DNA from: Candidatus Eiseniibacteriota bacterium | GTDB lineage: Bacteria; Joyebacterota; Joyebacteria; Joyebacterales; Joyebacteraceae | Assembly (NCBI GenBank): GCA_030600655.1 | Contig: JAUVLP010000008.1 | Coordinates: 1-46,817 of the forward strand | Direction: 5' to 3' | DNA: 46,817 bases | In this document: positions 36,153 to 42,749 of the stretch, piece by piece | Numbering within the stretch: position 1 is the first letter of the stretch | Layout of the letters: every line of letters begins with the position of its first letter | Notes under the pieces: generated by a model | The model's database searches: none | What the model was told of the DNA's origin: nothing | What the model saw: only the letters and a program-made list of their open reading frames with translations | Program-made: the position numbers and the translations under genes

Positions 36153-37208
36153 GTGACACACATAGTAATACTGGCAGGAGGGTGGGGTGTGAGGTTGTGG
36201 CCGATGAGCACGCGCTCGCGGCCGAAGCAACTCCTGTCCATCGGTGGCGACACATCGCTGCTCGCCCGCACTCTGGCTCGCGTCGCGCCCATCGTGCCTC
36301 CCGAGAGAGTGCTTGCGGTTACGAGCGCGCTTCTCCGCGATCTGATGGCCGGGGAACTGACGGGTGTTCCCGACGCGCGTGTTATAGGCGAGCCGGTTGG
36401 AAAGAACACGGCACCTGCGATTGCTCTGGCCGCACACATCCTCGTGCGTGAAGATCCTGATGCGGTCATGGTCGTTCTCCCGGCCGATCATGTCATCGGT
36501 GATGATGAGGCGTTTCTTGAGGCGCTCGAGCGCGCAATCGAAGCAGCGAGCAAGGAGAATGCTCTGGTTACACTCGGCGTGGTGCCCACGCGACCGGAGA
36601 CCGAATATGGCTATATCGAGGCCGGGAGCGCTGCCGTCACGGAAGGGGCTCTTGTTGTCCGGAGGTTCACCGAGAAGCCCGACGCGGAAGCGGCGCAGCG
36701 CTTTCTCGACAAGGGCGGCTACTATTGGAACAGCGGGATGTTTGTGTGGCGGGCCAAACGGTTCCTTGAGGCAGTGACAGATCTCTTGCCGGATGTGGCC
36801 GAAGCTTTGGACGGCGTGATGGCGAGTCCGGGGGATGCGGCTTTTGAATCTCAGATCGCTGAGTACTACGATTCAGTGTCGGCCATCTCGGTAGACTACG
36901 GGATTATGGAACGCTCGGAGGACGTGATCGTCGTTCCGTCGGACTTTGGTTGGGACGATGTGGGAGCCTGGTCTGCGCTCGGACGCGTATGGGAGCCGGG
37001 CAAGGATGGTTCCTCTGTCTCTGGTGAGGCGGTGCTTGTCGATACGACCGACTGCATCATTCGTGCTGAGGGCGGAGTCGTGGCCGCTATCGGTGTGAGC
37101 GATCTCGTTATCGTGCATACGCCGGAGGCGACGCTGGTCTGCCCACGTGAGCGCGCGCGCGATGTGAGACAGATCGTCGATGAAATGAAGAGGCGAGGTA
37201 AGTGGTAG
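36153..37208 (+). CDS. manC: Mannose-1-phosphate guanylyltransferase
   Basis: VTHIVILAGGWGVRLWPMSTRSRPKQLL; ENALVTLGVVPTRPETEYGYIE; FTEKPDAEAAQRFLDKGGYYWNSGMFVWRA. GTG start with GGAGGG upstream. Confidence 0.87.
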   Translation: MTHIVILAGGWGVRLWPMSTRSRPKQLLSIGGDTSLLARTLARVAPIVPPERVLAVTSALLRDLMAGELTGVPDARVIGEPVGKNTAPAIALAAHILVREDPDAVMVVLPADHVIGDDEAFLEALERAIEAASKENALVTLGVVPTRPETEYGYIEAGSAAVTEGALVVRRFTEKPDAEAAQRFLDKGGYYWNSGMFVWRAKRFLEAVTDLLPDVAEALDGVMASPGDAAFESQIAEYYDSVSAISVDYGIMERSEDVIVVPSDFGWDDVGAWSALGRVWEPGKDGSSVSGEAVLVDTTDCIIRAEGGVVAAIGVSDLVIVHTPEATLVCPRERARDVRQIVDEMKRRGKW

Positions 37209-37221
37209 TATCCCCGGTAGT

Positions 37222-37250
37222 TTGACTGACGCGACGAGCCCGGATATTCT
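37222..37250 (+). promoter_or_regulatory. sigma70-like promoter (TTGACT-N17-TATTCT)
   Basis: Hexamers 37222-37227 and 37245-37250 upstream of galT. Confidence 0.6.
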
Positions 37251-37312
37251 TTCCAGCGTCAGGGCCGTAAGTAAGTTGGCCCATTCTTGTTGGATCAGGA
37301 GCGAGGAGACTG

Positions 37313-38311
37313 ATGCCGCAGCTCAGAAAAGATCCCGTGCTGGGACGCTGGGTTATCATTGCCACCGAGCGGGGAAAACGACCGACCGAGTTCGTCCACA
37401 TTCCAGAGACGCGGCGCGGAGGCTTCTGTCCATTCTGCTGCGGAAACGAGGATAAGACTCCCCCGGAAGTGCTTTCGTACAGGGACACCGGAACAAAGCC
37501 GGACACGCCCGGCTGGCAGGTGCGAGTGGTCCCGAACAAATTCCCAGCTCTGACGATTGAGGGAGAAATAAATCGCGCCGGTGAGGGTATGTACGACAAG
37601 ATGAACGGCGTTGGAGCACACGAGGTGATCATCGAGACACCGGACCACGATGCGGAGCTTTCCCGCCTGCCGGTCGAGCATATCGCTCTCATTCTCAAGG
37701 CGGCAGAAGAGCGGATCGTGGATCTTCAGGGCGATACGCGTTTCCGCTACATCCAGTTCTTCAGGAACCGCGGTTACGCCGCGGGTGCGTCTCTAGAGCA
37801 TCCTCACTCCCAGCTCATTGCGCTTCCGGTCATCCCGAAGCGTCTGACTGAGGAGTTGGCTGGAAGCAAGAAATACTACGGCTACAAGGAGCGCTGCGTA
37901 TTTTGCGACATTGTTGCGCAGGAGCTGTGGACAAACGAGCGCGTTGTCGTCGACGGCGATGCTTTCGTGTCGATAGTACCGTTTGCAGCTCGCTTTCCGT
38001 TCGAGACCTGGGTTCTACCCAAGAAGCATGACCCGTCATTTGAGGACATTGATGCAGACACAAGGCTCGCGCTCGCAACCGTCCTGAAGGAGACGCTGTC
38101 GCGGATGAACGTGGCGCTCTCCGATCCTCCATACAACCTGATCCTCCACACTTCTCCAGTGGGGGAAAGGGACCTCAAATACTATCACTGGCACTTCGAG
38201 ATCATGCCGAAGCTTACGAAGGTCGCCGGTTTTGAGTGGGGTTCCGGCTTCTACATCAATCCGACGTCTCCTGAAGAGGCGGCGAGGTACATGAGAGAAG
38301 TGGAACTCTAG
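37313..38311 (+). CDS. galT: Galactose-1-phosphate uridylyltransferase
   Basis: QLRKDPVLGRWVIIATERGKRPTEF; CPFCCGNEDKTPPEV; GASLEHPHSQLIALPVIP. Confidence 0.88.
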   Translation: MPQLRKDPVLGRWVIIATERGKRPTEFVHIPETRRGGFCPFCCGNEDKTPPEVLSYRDTGTKPDTPGWQVRVVPNKFPALTIEGEINRAGEGMYDKMNGVGAHEVIIETPDHDAELSRLPVEHIALILKAAEERIVDLQGDTRFRYIQFFRNRGYAAGASLEHPHSQLIALPVIPKRLTEELAGSKKYYGYKERCVFCDIVAQELWTNERVVVDGDAFVSIVPFAARFPFETWVLPKKHDPSFEDIDADTRLALATVLKETLSRMNVALSDPPYNLILHTSPVGERDLKYYHWHFEIMPKLTKVAGFEWGSGFYINPTSPEEAARYMREVEL

Positions 38312-38328
38312 AGAGGAGCATCCGGCTC

Positions 38329-39822
38329 TTGAAGGTCATCATGGTGTCGGCTGAGGTTGCGCCGTTCGCACGAGTCGGGGGGCTGTCCGATGTCGTTGGT
38401 GCACTGCCGAAGGAGATAGCGAAGGCGGGACACGAGGTCTGCGTCTTTCTGCCGAAGTATGCGAGCATAGATGACGACCGTTTTGGCGTAGAGTGTGTGG
38501 AGGGGGCGGCGGACCTGGATGTTCCGCGGAGTGGGGGGGAGCCTGTGTCCTTGTATCGTTGTCCGATGCCGGGAGCTCCTGCTGTCACGGTCTACATGAT
38601 TCGATACGATCCCTTTTTCGACCGCGACGGAATCTACGTTGATCCGAAGACGAAGAGAGGCTACCCGGATGAGGTGGCACGCTACGGTCTCTTCAGCCGC
38701 GCGTTGCTCGAGGCTGCTCGCACGCTGAGGCTCGAACCGGACGTTCTGCACCTCAACGATCATCACACAGCCTTGGCCGGTGTCTATCTCCGGGAAATGT
38801 ACGGAGACGATCCGCTCCTGTCCCGCGCAGGCGTCGTTTTCAGCATTCACAATCTGGGCTACCTCGGGACTTTCGATTGCGAGCTGCTGCCGGATCTGGG
38901 ATTCGACGGGGATCGGTGCAGTTACGGGAGTGCCTTTGAATACAAGGGAGGTGTTAGTACTCTCAAGCTCGGGATCGAGTACTCGGATCATGTGAACACC
39001 GTGAGCGAGCGCTACGCAGAGGAGATCGCCGGCTCGCCCGAGTTTGGGCACGGTCTTGAGGGTGTCCTCGCTGAGAAGCGAGACGCCGGGAGACTGACGG
39101 GCATCTTGAACGGGGTCGACTACTCTGTCTGGGATCCGGCTGTTGATGAGCTGATCCCGGCACGGTACTCAATCGACGATATGGCCGGAAAGGAACGGTG
39201 CCGCTCTGAGCTCAGGACCCGTTGCGCTCTTCGGGACAGCGCAGAAGTGCCGTTGATCGGAATCGTTTCACGTCTGGTCGACCAGAAGGGCTTCGATCTT
39301 TTGAGCGAGGTTGCCTCCGACATTATCGCTCTCGGAGCGCAGCTCGTGGTGCTTGGCACCGGTGAGGAGAAGTACCACAAGTTCCTGAAGGCGTTGGAGT
39401 CGAAACACGGCGGTGACGTATCGGTCAATCTGTTGTTTGACAACGAACTTGCTCACTGGATAGAGGCCGGTTCCGACATGTTCCTCATGCCGTCCCGCTA
39501 CGAGCCGTGCGGACTGAACCAGATGTACAGCTTGCGCTATGGAACTGTTCCCATCGTGCGGGCAACAGGTGGACTCGTCGATACGGTTCTGGACTACGAT
39601 GCGGCTTTTGACTCCGGTGTAGGTTTCGTCTTCGCTGGGTACGATTCGATCGAGATGATGACAGCAATCCGACGAGCAGTCAGAACGTACGCCGACCACG
39701 AGGCTTGGACCGGACTCACGAAACGTGGGATGGCGCTTGATTTCAGCTGGAAGTCTTCGGCTCTGAAGTATGTCGAGTTGTACGGGAAGGCGGCGGCGAG
39801 GGCCGCGAATCGCCGGTCCTGA
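38329..39822 (+). CDS. glgA: Glycogen/starch synthase (GT5)
   Basis: MKVIMVSAEVAPFARVGGLSDVVGALPKEIAKAGHEV; SRYEPCGLNQMYSLRYGTVPIVRATGGLVDTV. TTG start. Confidence 0.93.
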   Translation: MKVIMVSAEVAPFARVGGLSDVVGALPKEIAKAGHEVCVFLPKYASIDDDRFGVECVEGAADLDVPRSGGEPVSLYRCPMPGAPAVTVYMIRYDPFFDRDGIYVDPKTKRGYPDEVARYGLFSRALLEAARTLRLEPDVLHLNDHHTALAGVYLREMYGDDPLLSRAGVVFSIHNLGYLGTFDCELLPDLGFDGDRCSYGSAFEYKGGVSTLKLGIEYSDHVNTVSERYAEEIAGSPEFGHGLEGVLAEKRDAGRLTGILNGVDYSVWDPAVDELIPARYSIDDMAGKERCRSELRTRCALRDSAEVPLIGIVSRLVDQKGFDLLSEVASDIIALGAQLVVLGTGEEKYHKFLKALESKHGGDVSVNLLFDNELAHWIEAGSDMFLMPSRYEPCGLNQMYSLRYGTVPIVRATGGLVDTVLDYDAAFDSGVGFVFAGYDSIEMMTAIRRAVRTYADHEAWTGLTKRGMALDFSWKSSALKYVELYGKAAARAANRRS

Positions 39823-39828
39823 TGGTTC

Positions 39829-39857
39829 TTGACAGCCCGAAGGGTGCAAGTTATACT
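39829..39857 (+). promoter_or_regulatory. sigma70-like promoter (TTGACA-N17-TATACT) of the tRNA cluster
   Basis: TTGACA 39829-39834, TATACT 39852-39857; about 21 nt upstream of the first tRNA. Confidence 0.75.
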
Positions 39858-39878
39858 TCTGCTCTGAATGAACACGGC

Positions 39879-39953
39879 GCGGGAATAGCTCAGTGGTAGA
39901 GCGCCACCTTGCCAAGGTGGATGTCGCGGGTTCGAGCCCCGTTTCCCGCTCCA
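39879..39953 (+). tRNA. tRNA-Gly (anticodon GCC), CCA encoded
   Basis: Acceptor GCGGGAA/TTCCCGC, anticodon stem CCACC-ttGCCaa-GGTGG, T-arm GCGGGTTCGAGCCCCGT, CCA end. Confidence 0.97.
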
Positions 39954-40005
39954 GCTATATCAGGCAGGGGTTCTCTGATCTTCGAGCCCCTGCCTGTCCA
40001 AGTCA

Positions 40006-40081
40006 GGCGGCGTAGCCAAGTGGCTAAGGCAGAGGATTGCAAATCCTCGATCCCCCGGTTCGAATCCGGGCGCCGCCTCCA
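40006..40081 (+). tRNA. tRNA-Cys (anticodon GCA), CCA encoded
   Basis: Acceptor GGCGGCG/CGCCGCC, anticodon loop ttGCAaa, T-arm CCCGGTTCGAATCCGGG, CCA end. Confidence 0.97.
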
Positions 40082-40168
40082 TCTGCACCATCGGCCGGTG
40101 TTCCTGGTCTCGCGAGGAGTTTGGCGCACCGCGCTGGCATCCTTTTGAGGGATTTTCCTGCGTCACGA

Positions 40169-40259
40169 GCCGGGGTGGCGAAATTGGTAGACGCATCGGA
40201 CTTAAAATCCGCTGGGGCGTTCTCGCCCCGTGCCGGTTCGATTCCGGCCCCCGGCACCA
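40169..40259 (+). tRNA. tRNA-Leu (anticodon UAA), CCA encoded, long variable arm
   Basis: Acceptor GCCGGGG/CCCCGGC, anticodon loop tTAAaa, variable arm TGGGGCGTTCTCGCCCC, CCA end. Confidence 0.97.
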
Positions 40260-40267
40260 TCCTCTCC

Positions 40268-40301
40268 GACACTGATGCTTCAAACGACCCAGCGCAGTGT
40301 C
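40268..40301 (+). terminator. Hairpin after the tRNA cluster (possible terminator)
   Basis: GACACTG (40268-40274)/CAGTGTC (40295-40301), followed by T-rich actttcgtttcatt. Confidence 0.45.
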
Positions 40302-40360
40302 ACTTTCGTTTCATTGCTGCGACATGAGCACCGCAAGGTGAAGGGTTGCTCTCAGCAACA

Positions 40361-40376
40361 GGGCACAGCTTATGCA
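40361..40376 (+). promoter_or_regulatory. sigma54-like element, GGGCACAGCTTATGCA
   Basis: Two mismatches to TGGCAC-N5-TTGC; GG/GC dinucleotides at correct 12-nt spacing; 75 nt upstream of the paralog-1 ATG. Confidence 0.35.
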
Positions 40377-40450
40377 GTGTGGCATGAGCTGTGTTGCGAA
40401 TGTTGCGCTCCCGGTTTGTGCGCGGGAGAGGGGGCACGGAGGAATTTGCC

Positions 40451-42502
40451 ATGCTGGGCTCGTGTGTACTGGGTAGGGAGCGGTGCTGCAGGATGCCGGG
40501 TTGGGTGAGTGCTGTTGCTGCAGTGCTTCTGGCACTCGTTCTCATGACACCTGCATCCTGTGAGACTGCCTGTTACCCACGGCTGTGCAATATCTACTTC
40601 CCGGACCTGGGTTCTGCGGATCTTGAGCTTCTGGCACAATGGGACGTTCTGGTTCTGGCGAAGCGAGCGGTAGATGAGCATCCTGATGAACTCGCGATGC
40701 TCAGGATCCTGAATCCGGATATCCAGCTCATTGCCCACATGCCCGTAGGCTACCACGGAGAGTGGCTGTCTCCGCCGATCAACGGTGATCTTGTCGCCGA
40801 GCTTCATGCAAACGACTGGTGGTTGAAGGATGCGACGGGCGAGAGGATGTTTCTGCCGTGTGGAGATGGGATTCTGAACGAGACCGTCTGGGCGCCCCTC
40901 AATGGGGAGGGGAAGATGTTGTGCGAGTGGATGGCAGAGTACATCCACGAGCGGCTCGGCCCTGGAGGGCCATGGGATGGTGTCTTCTTGGACTGCTGCT
41001 TCGATGATATCTACTGGGTGGGTGATGCGCACGGCAGCCCGGTGGACGCCAACGGTGATGGGGTCGCTGATGATGCATTAGAACTGAATGCGGCGTGGAG
41101 AGCAGGTATGGAAACTCTTGTCTCTCGACTGAGGGAACTCGTCGGAGACGGCTTCACGGTGACTACCAATGGGAACAACACACTGTATGCCGGTTGCAAC
41201 GGATCCACGCGTGAGCGTTTCCCGCATATGCACGGCGATTGGTATGAGAATATTACGAATCCCGAGTGGGGATACATCGCGATCTCAACTCTCTACTGCG
41301 ATCCAATCGTATCTATTGTCAACGTTATGTGGGAGGGGCCCGTCGTCGAAGGCGAACCCGTCCGCAACGATGCGTTGGAGAAGAAATTCGGGTTCACGTA
41401 TGCCAGCACGCTGGTTTTCGGGGACGGCTACTTCTCCTTTGATGGTGGAGATGGATTGCCGGAGCATTGCCAGGCATGGTGGCACGAACTCTACGACCTT
41501 AAGCTGGGGGAACCAAAGGGGGGGCGGGAGCGGCCGGACATCAGCATCGAGTGGGTCGAGCACTGTGAGATGGTGAGTCTCAGGCGCTTTGGAAACGGTG
41601 TCGCTGTGGTCAATCCCACAACCGTGACTCAGACCGTGGTTCTGGGAGGAACGTATTTTCCGAGGGGATCGTTCAACGGCGATTTCTATCCGCGCTCCGA
41701 TGCAATAACGAGCATAGATCTTGAGAAGGAGTCCGGTGACGTAGTTGTCGGTAGTGGAATCGCTCTGTCATGGGCGCCGGACGTGCAGGTTGCCGTGAAC
41801 GAATCGGGTGCTGTCGAGCTCTCCTGGAGTGGTGTCGGGGGCGCCTCCGGATACTCGGTCTACCGTTCACACAGACCGGACGGTTCCAGCAGTCCCGCAG
41901 CTGTGATCGCAGTGGTGAGCGCACCAGGACATGTGGATACAACTGCGAGTCCGAATCGAACATATTTCTACAGGATCGCGCCCATAGATGGATGGAGTTG
42001 TGAGGGAGCGTTGTCAAGAAACGTCTCCATTATTACGCCGTCGGAGCGAACCTCGAGGGAGCGTTCTGAAGTGGACAGTGTGAACAATCTTCCGGATGTG
42101 TCGGACGGGGTGGATGGATCACCAGAGAGTTGCCAGGACGTCTGTGCTGTGACTGTCGACGGGACGGCGGAGTCGTTCTGGGGACGGCCGGGGGAAGAGG
42201 GAAGGCGAGTGGGGAGCGTATTGAGCCTCCACGGTAGCCACCCTAATCCCGCGGGTAAGGCGACCTCCATCTCGTTCGGCATTGCAGAAGGCTGTGGTGG
42301 CGCAGTTACTCTGACCATCTACGATATCAGAGGGCGAGTGGTGAGACAGCTCCTGGACAAGCCGCTGGCTGTGGGCAGCCACATGGTGACCTGGGATGCT
42401 CGAAGTGATCACGGCCGCCGCGTTGCCGCAGGATGCTATGTGTATGCCTTGACCCGCCGGGAGGAGAGACTGACAGGCAAGATCGTTGTGCTCGGGCCGT
42501 GA
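40451..42502 (+). CDS. Secreted TIM-barrel glycoside-hydrolase-like protein (GHL/GH114-like) with Fn3-like region and FlgD/T9SS-like C-terminus (paralog 1)
   Basis: Signal/TM segment; WDGVFLDCCFDD, TTNGNN, HGDWYENITN; C-terminal NPAGKATSISFGI...LTIYDIRGRVVRQLLDKPLAVGSHMVTWDARSDHGRRVAAGCYVYAL. Start 40451 with CGGAGGA upstream. Confidence 0.72.
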   Translation: MLGSCVLGRERCCRMPGWVSAVAAVLLALVLMTPASCETACYPRLCNIYFPDLGSADLELLAQWDVLVLAKRAVDEHPDELAMLRILNPDIQLIAHMPVGYHGEWLSPPINGDLVAELHANDWWLKDATGERMFLPCGDGILNETVWAPLNGEGKMLCEWMAEYIHERLGPGGPWDGVFLDCCFDDIYWVGDAHGSPVDANGDGVADDALELNAAWRAGMETLVSRLRELVGDGFTVTTNGNNTLYAGCNGSTRERFPHMHGDWYENITNPEWGYIAISTLYCDPIVSIVNVMWEGPVVEGEPVRNDALEKKFGFTYASTLVFGDGYFSFDGGDGLPEHCQAWWHELYDLKLGEPKGGRERPDISIEWVEHCEMVSLRRFGNGVAVVNPTTVTQTVVLGGTYFPRGSFNGDFYPRSDAITSIDLEKESGDVVVGSGIALSWAPDVQVAVNESGAVELSWSGVGGASGYSVYRSHRPDGSSSPAAVIAVVSAPGHVDTTASPNRTYFYRIAPIDGWSCEGALSRNVSIITPSERTSRERSEVDSVNNLPDVSDGVDGSPESCQDVCAVTVDGTAESFWGRPGEEGRRVGSVLSLHGSHPNPAGKATSISFGIAEGCGGAVTLTIYDIRGRVVRQLLDKPLAVGSHMVTWDARSDHGRRVAAGCYVYALTRREERLTGKIVVLGP

Positions 42503-42521
42503 CAAGAAAGCGCCTCGTACA

Positions 42522-42569
42522 CGGGTCCGTGTGACCGGGTCCCCGCACATCGGCCCGGGTGACCGGGCC
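42522..42569. repeat. Tandem imperfect GC-rich hairpin repeat
   Basis: CGGGTCCGTGTGACCGGGTCC (42522-42542) and CGGCCCGGGTGACCGGGCC (42551-42569); the second is a perfect 7-bp stem GGCCCGG/CCGGGCC with a GTGA loop. Confidence 0.6.
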
Positions 42570-42670
42570 TCCTGCAGTACCGCCGACCATGTCCCAGACC
42601 TCTGTCTGCCGAGAGGGCACGCCGTGCCGGGCGGCAGCAATGCAGACTGCACCCTTAATCACTTGACACG

Positions 42671-42686
42671 TGGCACAACTCTTGCA
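42671..42686 (+). promoter_or_regulatory. sigma54 (-24/-12) promoter, TGGCACAACTCTTGCA
   Basis: Exact TGGCAC-N5-TTGCA; 64 nt upstream of the likely GTG start at 42750. Confidence 0.7.
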
Positions 42687-42749
42687 ATACAGCACGGTTG
42701 TGCCATGGGGTGAGACGCTCGAGTGGGTAAAGGCGGAGGGGGTCGATCA

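Noticed and set aside
39890-40327. Several 79-107-aa ORFs in both orientations
   Set aside because: They overlie the three tRNA genes.
40381-40399. TGGCATGAGCTGTGTTGC as a second sigma54 site
   Set aside because: GG-to-GC spacing is 15 nt rather than 12, incompatible with -24/-12 geometry.
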